DNA of 64,000 bases from positions 1-64,000 of the forward strand of contig JAGVPB010000048.1 of NCBI GenBank assembly GCA_020052415.1, given 5' to 3'. Source of the stretch: Bacteroidales bacterium (GTDB lineage: Bacteria; Bacteroidota; Bacteroidia; Bacteroidales; JAADJA01). Position 1 is the stretch's first letter. Each line of letters starts with the position of its first letter. The notes below the pieces were generated by a model. It ran no database searches and had not been told where the DNA came from. It saw only the letters and a program-made list of their open reading frames with translations. A program made the position numbers and the translations under genes. Shown here piece by piece: positions 33,726-42,489 of the stretch.

Positions 33726-35069
33726 ATGAAAACAAAAAATTATCAAATCATTTTTTTAATGACATTGGCTATTTCCATCTCATTAAAATTGTATCCACAA
33801 CCTGGAACAATAATTCTTGGCTTTTCAGGAGACAATAACGGTGAACCCGTCACCCTCGAAAGTGTCTGGGTTAAGAATCTCACACAAAATTGCGATACAA
33901 CACTTTATCCGCCTGAATTTACGCTTGTGATTGACACAATTTCAACCGGCATTGCAAATCCGGCATATTCAGGTGACGATTTTACAGTTTCGCAGAATTT
34001 TCCGAATCCTTTTACTGATCAAACCACAATTTCAGTTTATATTCCTGTAAAAGAGAATATCGAAATCAGGGTGACCAACCTTCTCGGGCAACTGGTGGCG
34101 GATTTTAGAGGAGAAGCTGGCGCTGGGTGCAATTCCTTTCTGTTTACTACTGGTAATGAAAGGACTTATTTGTGTTCGGTGAAATTCAAAAATGAAATCA
34201 AAACAATAAGGATGCTTTCTTTAAGCAATAATAACATCAGGCAATGTAAACTTAATTACCAGGCATGTTCAGGCGTGGAGTCCTATAAATCAGCTCAGAA
34301 TAAAAATTATTTCGATTTCGATGCCGGAGATCAGTTATTGTTTGCGGGTCACACCTCCTCAGAAGAATCAGGAATACTGGATTCACCGACAGCAAACCAG
34401 GATTATGTTTTTCAGTTTGCTACAAATATCCCATGTATCGGCACCCCAACAGTAGATTATGGAGGGCAAACCTATAATACAATTCAAATTTATAGTCAAT
34501 GTTGGTTTAAGGAAAATTTAAATGTTGGCGAAATGATTCCTGCTGCACAATCTCAAACAAACAACAATATTATCGAAAAATATTGTCCGGTAGATGATGA
34601 GTACTACTGCAATAATTTTGCAGGGGCGTTGTATCAGTGGAGCGAAATGATGAATTACGCTTTTGAACCACAAGGGCAGGGAATTTGTCCCGATGGCTGG
34701 CATATTCCCACCGATACTGATTGGAAGGTACTTGAAGGTTCTGTTGATAGCAATTATGGGATTGGAAACCCTGAGTGGGATAATATTGATTGGAGAGGTT
34801 CCGATGCAGGGGGGAACTTAAAACAAACGGGTACAACAAACTGGATGCCTCCAAATACCGGGGCAACTGATGCTTTTGGTTTTTCCGCCCTTCCTGGAGG
34901 TTATGTTGTACAGAACGAATATTGGGGAGGCGAATGGAAAGGTTATTTCTGGAGCTCTCATACTTCAGGGCATTATTTCCGCAATATGGACTGGAACCAG
35001 GTTATGATCCAGCGAGGTAATGGAGTTGGGGGCGGTCTTGCCATATCGGTTCGCTGTGTTAAAGATTAA
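33726..35069 (+). CDS. FISUMP-domain exoprotein with internal T9SS-like module (copy 1)
   Basis: A 447-residue exported protein. Signal peptide up to YPQPG near residue 27. Residues 85-165 (QNFPNPFTDQTTIS ... VTNLLGQLV) match the core of a T9SS sorting domain, but lie in the middle of the protein. From about 236 to the end is the FISUMP domain (Fibrobacter succinogenes major paralogous domain): QCWFKENLNVG, YQWSEMMNYAFE, GICPDGWHIPTDTDWKVLEG, GFSALPGGYV and the terminal SVRCVKD. Probable surface-exposed, possibly polymer-binding. A clear AAAGGAGA ribosome site lies 7 bases before the ATG, unusual for the phylum. Tandem with the paralogue at 35268. Confidence 0.85.
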   Translation: MKTKNYQIIFLMTLAISISLKLYPQPGTIILGFSGDNNGEPVTLESVWVKNLTQNCDTTLYPPEFTLVIDTISTGIANPAYSGDDFTVSQNFPNPFTDQTTISVYIPVKENIEIRVTNLLGQLVADFRGEAGAGCNSFLFTTGNERTYLCSVKFKNEIKTIRMLSLSNNNIRQCKLNYQACSGVESYKSAQNKNYFDFDAGDQLLFAGHTSSEESGILDSPTANQDYVFQFATNIPCIGTPTVDYGGQTYNTIQIYSQCWFKENLNVGEMIPAAQSQTNNNIIEKYCPVDDEYYCNNFAGALYQWSEMMNYAFEPQGQGICPDGWHIPTDTDWKVLEGSVDSNYGIGNPEWDNIDWRGSDAGGNLKQTGTTNWMPPNTGATDAFGFSALPGGYVVQNEYWGGEWKGYFWSSHTSGHYFRNMDWNQVMIQRGNGVGGGLAISVRCVKD

Positions 35070-35114
35070 GGACAAACAAAATATATACTATCAAAATGAA
35101 AAAAATGTTTCTAA

Positions 35115-35207
35115 TGTTCGTCATTTTCTGGATTGCCTATGGCTGGAATCAACAGAAATACTGCAGGAAATATTGAGGCTTTTTCGATTCGCTGTATTAA
35201 AGATTAA
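35115..35207 (+). pseudogene. 3' remnant of a third FISUMP gene
   Basis: One frame reads FSGLP..., passes through NTAGNIEAF, and ends SIRCIKD followed by TAA (35205-35207). Both neighbouring FISUMP proteins contain FSALPGG or a similar block and end SVRC(V/M)KD. The segment keeps the FSxLP block and the C-terminal motif but lacks the residues between them and everything upstream; a stop at 35112 closes the frame. It fits a collapsed tandem copy. Confidence 0.7.
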
Positions 35208-35267
35208 AAGAAAAACAATAAAAGTGAATAAACATTAGTGTGAATTATTATAATGGAGGAACCTGCA

Positions 35268-36608
35268 ATGAAAACAAAAAACTTCAAAATCATTTTTTTA
35301 ATGGTGATGGCTACTTGCCTCTCATTAAAATTATATTCACAACCCGGGACATTAATTCTAAACTTTTCGGCAGATAATAATGGTACACCTGTTTCCCTTG
35401 AAAGTGTTTGGATTAATAATCTTACGCAGAATTGCGATACCACCCTTTATCCGCCTGACTTTACTCTTGTAATAGATACAGTATTGACAGGTATTATAAA
35501 TGTGGGAAGTTCAGGTAACGATTTTACAGTTTCTCAGAATTTTCCTAATCCTTTTAAAGATCAAACCACGATTTCAATTAACCTGCCCGAAAAAGCTAAT
35601 ATAGAGATCAGCGTAAGTAATCTGCTTGGGCAACAAATAACCAAGTTCAGCGGGCAATTATCTGATGGAAAAAATACCTTTATTTTTAATCGTGGAAATG
35701 AGAGTGTTTATATACTGTCTGTAAGAAATAAAATGGAAATCAGGACTATTCGTATGCTTTCTTCAGGCAACCATGTTTCAGGAGATTGTATTTTGCGATA
35801 TCAGGGAAATGAAGATTTAGAAAGTTTTAAATCAGTTCAGATTAAAAATTATTTTGACTTTGATGCCGGAGATCAGTTATTGTTTGCAGGTCACATCTCA
35901 TCAGAAGAATCAGGAATACTTGATTCTCCAACATCAAACCAGAACTATATGTTTCAGTTTGCTACGAATATTCCCTGTCAGGGATTGGATTCACTTTTTT
36001 TCGATGGCAGATACTACCATACCATTCAGATATTCAGCCAATGCTGGATGAAAGAGAATCTTGAAGCAGGTGTAATGATAATGGGATCACAGAGTCAGAC
36101 CAACAACGGAATTATTGAAAAGTATTGTTATGCCAACTCATTAAATTATTGTTCGACTGTAGGCGGTTTGTACCTTTGGGATGAGCTGATGCAATATAAC
36201 TCAACACAGGGAAGTCAGGGTATTTGTCCTGTCGGCTGGCATATTCCAACTGATGAAGAGTGGAAGATTCTGGAAGGTGCAACAGATAGCCAGTATAGCA
36301 TTGGGCATAATGTCTGGAATTCAAATACCTACCGGGGTTTTGATACAGGTAAAAATCTAAAGTCATCCTCAGGCTGGTATTCAAATGGAAATGGGATAGA
36401 TCTTTATGGATTTGGTGCAGTAGGTGCCGGATATTGGTGGCAAAACGGCTTTTTTGAGAAAACAATGGATGGATTTTATGGATCCTCGACAACGACTTAT
36501 GATCTGCTACCCATTATTCACGCAATGAACTTCAACACTGATAAGGTCGCAAGATCGCCTGTGGAAGAAATTGTCGGCTATTCTGTCCGATGCATGAAAG
36601 ACCAATAA
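35268..36608 (+). CDS. FISUMP-domain exoprotein with internal T9SS-like module (copy 2)
   Basis: A 446-residue paralogue of the gene at 33726 with the same order: signal peptide (KNFKIIFLMVMATCLSLKLYS), the NLTQNCDTTLYPPDFTLVID block, the internal QNFPNPFKDQTTIS module, then FISUMP (QCWMKENLEAG, GICPVGWHIPTDEEWKILEG, GFGAVGAGYWW, SVRCMKD). The N-terminal half is much more similar to copy 1 than the FISUMP half, so the exposed end is diverging faster. The ATG at 35268 is preferred to 35253 because GGAGG lies upstream of it and the signal peptide then starts with MKTK as in copy 1. Confidence 0.85.
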   Translation: MKTKNFKIIFLMVMATCLSLKLYSQPGTLILNFSADNNGTPVSLESVWINNLTQNCDTTLYPPDFTLVIDTVLTGIINVGSSGNDFTVSQNFPNPFKDQTTISINLPEKANIEISVSNLLGQQITKFSGQLSDGKNTFIFNRGNESVYILSVRNKMEIRTIRMLSSGNHVSGDCILRYQGNEDLESFKSVQIKNYFDFDAGDQLLFAGHISSEESGILDSPTSNQNYMFQFATNIPCQGLDSLFFDGRYYHTIQIFSQCWMKENLEAGVMIMGSQSQTNNGIIEKYCYANSLNYCSTVGGLYLWDELMQYNSTQGSQGICPVGWHIPTDEEWKILEGATDSQYSIGHNVWNSNTYRGFDTGKNLKSSSGWYSNGNGIDLYGFGAVGAGYWWQNGFFEKTMDGFYGSSTTTYDLLPIIHAMNFNTDKVARSPVEEIVGYSVRCMKDQ

Positions 36609-36731
36609 GAAACGTGATTTTTAAATTAAGTCTGGACTAAAAATTTTAATTTTAGTACGTAAGCATAAAAAACTTATATTTATTGAATAATCTCTGGAAC
36701 AGAGCAACTTTAAACCTTATAAATTTAATAT

Positions 36732-37388
36732 ATGAAAAAATTCATCTTAATGCTGATTGGAACATGTGTGTTGCTTTCACTTAACGCCCAGACCTGGGAA
36801 TCACAGATTCAAAGTGTTGAAGGGAAATCCAGAGTGAAAACCTTGAAAATTAAGCCGGGCAGGGAATTGAAAATTGGACAACTTCTTACAGACGAAGATT
36901 CACTCAGGGAGTTTAACTATTATAAGGGTTCTTCCCTTGGAGGTACCCGAGATTCTTTGTACATACGCCTGCGTGACGTTCAAACCAATAAGATTTTTAC
37001 AAACGGTATTAAATATCAGTCAACAATCCCGGCAAAGTTTTATCCGGAGATACTTCCCGGTGATTCAAACAGCCTGAAAATGTCACTGATGGATATTGAT
37101 TACATACAGGTAAAAAGTCCAAAATGGCAAAAAACAGCAGGAGAAATTGTTGAGCCATTGATATGGACTTCCTTATTTGTTCTGATCCTATCGCCGCTGA
37201 TCTGTTATGACTACAACAAAGGCGCTTTTAATGCTGTAAGATATAAATACTGGGGACTTGGCAGTACAGCAGGCGTCGTCCTCGGTTTTGGAAGTGTAAT
37301 TATAATCAATGCGTTTGATGGCACCAAATCCTTTCAGTTTAATACAGGCTGGCCAGACAAAAAAACAAATGTGTGGAAATTTAAGTAA
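36732..37388 (+). CDS. exported membrane-anchored protein of unknown function
   Basis: A 218-residue protein with signal peptide KKFILMLIGTCVLLSLNAQ, about 120 residues of periplasmic beta-rich sequence (RELKIGQLLTDEDSLREF, SLYIRLRDVQTNKIF), and two C-terminal membrane segments (LIWTSLFVLILSPLICYDY and YWGLGSTAGVVLGFGSVIIIN). I do not recognise the family. It lies 43 bases upstream of the next gene on the same strand and may head a four-gene run with the radical SAM gene. Confidence 0.65.
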   Translation: MKKFILMLIGTCVLLSLNAQTWESQIQSVEGKSRVKTLKIKPGRELKIGQLLTDEDSLREFNYYKGSSLGGTRDSLYIRLRDVQTNKIFTNGIKYQSTIPAKFYPEILPGDSNSLKMSLMDIDYIQVKSPKWQKTAGEIVEPLIWTSLFVLILSPLICYDYNKGAFNAVRYKYWGLGSTAGVVLGFGSVIIINAFDGTKSFQFNTGWPDKKTNVWKFK

Positions 37389-37431
37389 GTGTTGGATTCT
37401 GCCTTTGCTAAATTTAAATTATACTAAAATA

Positions 37432-38004
37432 ATGTTTCTGACAACAGTGTTTTCTGTATTAATTCCAATGACTGTCCTGACTGCAGATGGAAATGACATT
37501 CAATGCATTTTCAACCAAAACGATTCGAGCTATTCATTTTTCGCCAGCTTCAGGATTAATGCCGACCCGAAATGCCTGCTCCGGATATCATTTAACTACG
37601 AGCATATCCGGGCAGTGGCATCTGATGCAAAAGATATATTGTTGTTAGACTCGGGCAGTAACTGGAACCGGATCAGCTATACTTATCAGAAATACATCTT
37701 TTTTGAAAACACTTCCGTTTGGCTCAGAAAGCTCGATCGGGAAAAACAAAGAGTGGATTTTACCCTCGTGAGTAGTAAGAATAACCTGGTACTCATACCC
37801 ATGCTTATCTCTTCGTCAGGTTACTTTCAGATTAAACAGGACAAAGACTTCGCTATTGTGGAATACTACCAGGAATGCCGGATAACAGAAAAGGCAATTA
37901 CAAAATTATATGCAAGCAGAATGAAAAATGAAGCTGTCAAATTCATAAACCTGTTCGCAGTTTATGCAAGTGAAAATTGCAACGGATCATCAATAACAAA
38001 TTAA
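37432..38004 (+). CDS. exported SRPBCC/START-like protein (putative)
   Basis: A 190-residue protein. FLTTVFSVLIPMTVLTADG is a signal peptide. The mature sequence (SYSFFASFRINADPKCLLRI near 33-52, VDFTLVSSKNNLVLIPMLIS near 115-134, FQIKQDKDFAIVEYYQECRI near 138, then a long C-terminal helix) follows the beta-alpha2-beta6-alpha order of START/SRPBCC lipid-binding proteins. Four cysteines are present. It precedes the radical SAM gene by 17 bases. A hydrophobic ligand is plausible but not shown. Confidence 0.55.
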   Translation: MFLTTVFSVLIPMTVLTADGNDIQCIFNQNDSSYSFFASFRINADPKCLLRISFNYEHIRAVASDAKDILLLDSGSNWNRISYTYQKYIFFENTSVWLRKLDREKQRVDFTLVSSKNNLVLIPMLISSSGYFQIKQDKDFAIVEYYQECRITEKAITKLYASRMKNEAVKFINLFAVYASENCNGSSITN

Positions 38005-38021
38005 TTTAAGTTGCGAATATT

Positions 38022-39317
38022 ATGGTTTCCCATTTTGTCAGAAAGAAAATTAGCAGGCATTTTACCAGGCAAAATGAAATTGTTTTTGACAATCATATTC
38101 CATCCTTGGAACTTATCGAAGAAAAATTCAGGGATATTCGTGAATTGGGAATCTATCTGCATATTCCTTTTTGTAACCGTATATGCCCGTACTGTCCTTA
38201 TAATAAAGAGGTTTTTAGTAAAGAAACAAGCCGGAAATATAAGGATGCCGTAATGAAAGAGATTGACAGTTATGTACCTATCCTTGCCAATAAGCCGGTC
38301 ACAAGTTTTTACATCGGCGGCGGTACTCCAACAACCATGATTGGCAATGGCCTCGTGGAAATCATCAACTATATTTACAAACGCTTTAACATGAACTGTT
38401 TTGTTCACCTCGAAAGCCATCCGAATCACCTGACACCTCCAAACCTCGATGCCATCGAAGCAATGGGCGTAAAGTATCTGAGTGTCGGAGTTGAAGCGCT
38501 GCAGGACCGGCATCTGAAATATATTGAGAGACCGTATACTGTTGCAGAAGTGAAAAAAAATCTGGAGCGAGCATTAGCACGTAACTTTGAGTGCATAAAT
38601 ATTGATTATTTATTCGATTTGCCCGGACAAACTGTTGCCGAGATTGAAATGGCAGGCCGTGATATGGTAAATATGGGAATACACCAGGCCGCAACGTATC
38701 CCCTCTTCAGATTTCCTTACACCCGCCTCGGAAGAGAATCAAAAAACAATGGAAATGCAATTGCCACGATGTTCCGTCGCAGAAAATTCCTAAAAATCCT
38801 TGAAGACATATTTTATGACTCAGGTTTTGAACGGTCGTCGGTATGGGCGTTCACAAAAAAGGGAACTAACAAATATTGTTCTGTCACAGTGCCACTTTAC
38901 CTTGGGCTGGGAGTAAGCGGCGGTTCATATCTGAAAGATATTTTTTATATCAATACGTTTAGTGTTGCTGAATATATAAAGGCAATTGAGAAAGAAAAGC
39001 CTCCTATTGCCCTATCCGTTGATCTTTCAGAAGAAATGCAGATGGCTGGATGGCTGTATTGGCGGATTTATGAAACCCGGTTTCGGAAAAGTGATTTTGA
39101 GGAACGATTTAAGGTAAGCTTTGATCGGAAATACGGAAAACAATTTAATATACTCACACAAATCGGCTTTTTAAAAAACGGCAGCGATCAAATTCGTTTA
39201 TCGGATAATGGTACATTCTGGATCCATGCATTCGAAGATTTTTTCTCCATTGATTATATCAATAAACTCTGGGGTACTTCAGGATTTGAGCCGTGGCCCG
39301 AGAAGGTCGTTTTGTAA
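38022..39317 (+). CDS. coproporphyrinogen III oxidase-family radical SAM protein (HemN/HemW-like)
   Basis: A 431-residue radical SAM protein. The iron-sulfur motif is CNRICPYC with Cys51, Cys55 and Cys58. The SAM-binding strand is FYIGGGTPTTM near 97-107, followed by the HemN-type INIDYLFDLPGQTVAEI near 196-212. The C-terminal winged-helix-like region (EEMQMAGWLYWRIYETRF ... ILTQIGFLKNGSDQIRLSDNG) is shared with HemN and HemW. No fourth HemW-type or HemN-specific Cys is obvious. Neighbouring genes are exported proteins, not haem biosynthesis genes, so the true substrate may be something other than coproporphyrinogen or haem. Confidence 0.85.
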   Translation: MVSHFVRKKISRHFTRQNEIVFDNHIPSLELIEEKFRDIRELGIYLHIPFCNRICPYCPYNKEVFSKETSRKYKDAVMKEIDSYVPILANKPVTSFYIGGGTPTTMIGNGLVEIINYIYKRFNMNCFVHLESHPNHLTPPNLDAIEAMGVKYLSVGVEALQDRHLKYIERPYTVAEVKKNLERALARNFECINIDYLFDLPGQTVAEIEMAGRDMVNMGIHQAATYPLFRFPYTRLGRESKNNGNAIATMFRRRKFLKILEDIFYDSGFERSSVWAFTKKGTNKYCSVTVPLYLGLGVSGGSYLKDIFYINTFSVAEYIKAIEKEKPPIALSVDLSEEMQMAGWLYWRIYETRFRKSDFEERFKVSFDRKYGKQFNILTQIGFLKNGSDQIRLSDNGTFWIHAFEDFFSIDYINKLWGTSGFEPWPEKVVL

Positions 39318-39356
39318 AACATGTTAAACATTCAATTAAAGTAAAACTTATAAAAG

Positions 39357-39947
39357 ATGAAACCAACTATGATCAGCCAGGACAAATCAGTCATGAAACT
39401 CGTGATATTTCTTATCATTGTATTTAATGGCTGCGACAAAATTTTCAAACCTATGAGCGAAAGGGTCGAAGATAAACAGGCAGGCATGAACGGTAGTTTT
39501 GAACACGTAATATCCGGGTTACCTTCAAACTGGCTTCTTTATACCCCCAAAACAGTACCTGAAGGTGATTTTGAGTTAGTCATTGACACGACTGAATATA
39601 AAGAAGGCAGGCAATCGTTGAAGTTTGTCGTTCGCAAATGTTCGCCTAACGGAGGATGGTATTCACCCGGATTCTGTAACGAAATGCCTGCTCAGCCGGG
39701 AAACACCTATAGGATCAGCTTTTGGGTAAAAAATCAGGATAGTCGCTTTTTAGTCAGAATTAGCGGAATTAATCCTTCCTCCGGACAATATGAAACCATT
39801 GTTAAGTCAGATGAATTAATTGATTCCTGGAAATTATTTGAATACAATTATACAATACCCGAAAAGATGAATTCGATCAGGTTCGAATTGAATATTTTAC
39901 AGCCCGGTATATTCTGGATTGATGATTTAAGGATTGATCTGTTATAA
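39357..39947 (+). CDS. lipoprotein with carbohydrate-binding-like jelly-roll domain
   Basis: A 196-residue protein. The hydrophobic stretch KLVIFLIIVFNGC has lipobox FNGC, with Cys26 the likely lipidation site. The mature domain has the CBM4/9-like layout: NGSFEHVISGLPSNWLLY at the N-terminus, YKEGRQSLKFVVRK near 80, the AQPGNTYRISFWVKNQ strand near 118, and SWKLFEYNYTIPEKMNSIRFELNI ... FWIDDLRIDLL at the end. It may bind glycans at the surface. An in-frame ATG at 39393 would leave a very short signal. It follows the radical SAM gene by 39 bases. Confidence 0.72.
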   Translation: MKPTMISQDKSVMKLVIFLIIVFNGCDKIFKPMSERVEDKQAGMNGSFEHVISGLPSNWLLYTPKTVPEGDFELVIDTTEYKEGRQSLKFVVRKCSPNGGWYSPGFCNEMPAQPGNTYRISFWVKNQDSRFLVRISGINPSSGQYETIVKSDELIDSWKLFEYNYTIPEKMNSIRFELNILQPGIFWIDDLRIDLL

Positions 39948-40034
39948 AAAGTTATAATTTCTCATTGTGGATATCTTGAAAAATGAAGTAAATTTGATAA
40001 AATAAATAAAGTAATAAACTTAAAAACAAACATT

Positions 40035-40439
40035 ATGTTAGAACATGTTCATAACCACATTACATCGGAGCTGCAGCAAAACACGCGCACCGATATTATA
40101 TTTATTTTAACAGCGATCCTTCTTAATCTGATCACGCTCGCCGTAAACGCCGGCATGTCGGAAAAATCAAGAACAGACAGCGCAACACTTATCGCCATGT
40201 TTGCCTTTGTCTGCCTAATCGTGCTTGTTAACCTTGTGGTGGTATTCGGTCTGACCAAAGGAAAGCAAACGCGCGAAAAACTGCTGAATGGCTTAATTAA
40301 AATGTACAAAGATCAGAATGTGGACAAATACTACGATCAGTCATTGATGGGAAACTACAATGTAAGGTATAACCTGTTCATTATGGTGGTGATCTTTACA
40401 GGAGTAATTGCTACTGTTGTTCCTTTTATTCTAAGATAG
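40035..40439 (+). CDS. small three-TM membrane protein
   Basis: A 134-residue protein of unknown family. Membrane segments lie at about 21-40 (IIFILTAILLNLITLAVNAG), 50-73 (LIAMFAFVCLIVLVNLVVVFGL) and 112-132 (LFIMVVIFTGVIATVVPFIL). The loop between the second and third (KGKQTREKLLNGLIKMYKDQNVDKYYD) is charged and likely cytoplasmic. It is followed 108 bases later by another small membrane gene on the same strand; no functional clue. Confidence 0.65.
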   Translation: MLEHVHNHITSELQQNTRTDIIFILTAILLNLITLAVNAGMSEKSRTDSATLIAMFAFVCLIVLVNLVVVFGLTKGKQTREKLLNGLIKMYKDQNVDKYYDQSLMGNYNVRYNLFIMVVIFTGVIATVVPFILR

Positions 40440-40547
40440 GTACAGATAATTATCAGCACAAAGTACGGATTTAATGATTAAAAATAGAGATGTTCCTGCC
40501 TATGCAGTTGTTGAAAAAGTAAATAAACAATAAAAAAACAAAAGGTT

Positions 40548-40901
40548 ATGACAAATAAAATTCTTTACTGGTCACCCAGGATACTTGGTATCCTTGCCGT
40601 TCTATTCATGATGATATTCTCACTGGATTGTTTTGGCGAATATAATTCAATCGGGAAACAATTAACCTGTTTTTTCATGCATAACATACCAGCATTCATT
40701 TGTATTGCAACGATAATCATTGCCTGGAAATGGGAACTCATTGGCGGTATCATTTTCGTTGCATTTTTCATAGCAGCCGGAATCTTTTTCGACAGCTTCA
40801 CCGATAACCCGGCTTCGCTCATTGTAATTGCACCATTTCTTGTTACCGGAGTTTTGTTTTTCGTTCATCACTGGATTCAAAGTTCCCCTCGCCAACAGTG
40901 A
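40548..40901 (+). CDS. small four-TM membrane protein (DUF7670-like)
   Basis: A 117-residue protein with four hydrophobic helices at about 8-28, 42-61, 66-85 and 88-110. It resembles small Bacteroidota membrane proteins that start KILYWSPRILGILAVLFM...FSLDCF and end in an HHW motif (VHHWIQSSP). Function unknown. The 113 bases that follow are low-complexity repeats of the type 'ATACTAAAGACTTTATACTCC' and separate it from the convergent peptidase gene. Confidence 0.65.
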   Translation: MTNKILYWSPRILGILAVLFMMIFSLDCFGEYNSIGKQLTCFFMHNIPAFICIATIIIAWKWELIGGIIFVAFFIAAGIFFDSFTDNPASLIVIAPFLVTGVLFFVHHWIQSSPRQQ

Positions 40902-41014
40902 GACAGGTTTTAGTTCCAGGTCATATTTACAGAATAATAAAGCCCGTGGTACCGTCCGTTCAATACTAAAGACTTTATACTCCATACTAAATACTTCATA
41001 CTCCCGACTAAAGA

Positions 41015-42250
41015 CTATTTTATAATCTTATCCAGCACCTTCTTCGCTGCCAATTTATGCACCATCACGGTTATAACTTTCAACCGGAAATAATCTTCAT
41101 TGATAAACCTGTATCCACGCGGAGCAGCATCAAATCCTCCCGAACCTGAGTCTTTTATCATAAACCATGTCTTTCCATCTTTTACCTGGAATCCGACAAT
41201 GTGTAAACAATGATCATCATAGGTAATTTGATTGTTCAGGCGATATTCCCTTGAATCCTCGTCAATATAGGAAGCAGGAATATCAAATGTAGGGATAACT
41301 CCCACTTTTGAATATTTGTCATAACCCGGTTCGCTGACATCACCGCAGACACAGAGCGAATAGCCGCTTCCCAGGGCATCAATAGCTATATCCAGAAAAT
41401 CTTCAAGCCGGATATTGTAATAATCATCGCTGTGCCACCAATTGTCAGGCTCCATTAATTCCCCTTTTTGATTATAGGTTTGTGATTTGGTTGACATGAA
41501 GCTGAAATAATCCTGAGGCTTTATCTGTAACACTTTTTCAAGATACTCTTTAGGGTTAAAATCTGATCCATTGACAATTGCTTTGGAAGGTGGCTCACCC
41601 AAATAGTGATTTAATATTTGTTTTACGGTGGATACAACATATTCCTCGTTCCAGGCTTTGTTTTCCTTCACTTTTTTCAGGTACGAATCCAATTCGGTAA
41701 AGAGGGCTTCATGATCATGAACCTTTTGTCCGAAAAGCTTCCCGGAGTATGAACCGGCAGGCAAAGCGCCGTAAAGTTTCATCAGCCTGGGAACAGCATT
41801 GGCCTCAGAACCTTCACCAAAAGACATTTCACCACGGGTCCTAACAAAATATTTTGCTCTTTCCACATATTCCCAATACACATTATACAACTCCGAAAGC
41901 TTAGTTTTTTGCCCGGTGATTCTGAAAACCTCAGTTTCAATAAAGGAAGTTGAGGCAAAACTCCAGCAGGTTCCCGTTCTTCCCTGCGAAAGCGGATGAT
42001 TGTGCCAGAAATTAGTATATGAACTCGTGTCGGTAGGAAAAACCTCGCCGGAGAAATCCATTGAAATATATTTCTGTGCCTCCTGATTATCCGGTAAAGA
42101 TTTAAAGTTATTAATACTGCTTAAAACGCTATCCTGGTAAAATCCATTTTTTGATTCCTTAAAAACCACTCTGTCTTTTTTAGGATTTTCCTGCGAGTAA
42201 AGGGTGAATGACAGCGATATTAACAAAAGGATAATGCCTGTTTTTTTCAT
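41015..42250 (-). CDS. exported C1-type (bleomycin hydrolase-like) peptidase
   Basis: A 411-residue papain-fold protein. Signal peptide KKTGIILLLISLSFTLYSQ. The oxyanion Gln and nucleophile Cys lie in LSQGRTGTCWSFASTSF near 82-98. The His is in DDHCLHIVGF near 357-366. The usual Asn of the KNSWG block is Asp here (MIKDSGSGGFD). The 411 residues fit the C1B aminopeptidase size, but the typical C-terminal self-capping residues are not obvious. It is exported, whereas bleomycin hydrolases are cytosolic. An upstream ATG at 42340 would add a second hydrophobic stretch; the ATG at 42250 gives a normal signal peptide. Confidence 0.82.
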   Translation of the reverse strand: MKKTGIILLLISLSFTLYSQENPKKDRVVFKESKNGFYQDSVLSSINNFKSLPDNQEAQKYISMDFSGEVFPTDTSSYTNFWHNHPLSQGRTGTCWSFASTSFIETEVFRITGQKTKLSELYNVYWEYVERAKYFVRTRGEMSFGEGSEANAVPRLMKLYGALPAGSYSGKLFGQKVHDHEALFTELDSYLKKVKENKAWNEEYVVSTVKQILNHYLGEPPSKAIVNGSDFNPKEYLEKVLQIKPQDYFSFMSTKSQTYNQKGELMEPDNWWHSDDYYNIRLEDFLDIAIDALGSGYSLCVCGDVSEPGYDKYSKVGVIPTFDIPASYIDEDSREYRLNNQITYDDHCLHIVGFQVKDGKTWFMIKDSGSGGFDAAPRGYRFINEDYFRLKVITVMVHKLAAKKVLDKIIK

Positions 42251-42489
42251 TCTGTGATTATTATAATTAAAGAGGAGTAAAAATACAACAAAATAGAGGT
42301 ACAATTTAAAATGTTGTGCGCCACCGAACATTTTTACCATCAGGTGAACACATTGTTCATGTAAAAAGAAAAGTCATAGAACTGCAAACAGCTAAGGATC
42401 AATTCATAATTGCATTTGGCATAATAGTAGAACCCTTCCCAACACAGAACAACGAACTGTGAAATACTATATAAATAACTTAATGCACT

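Noticed and set aside
35020-35238. 72-residue + strand frame across the gap between the two FISUMP genes.
   Set aside because: It is in a different frame from the FISUMP remnant that explains the same DNA better.
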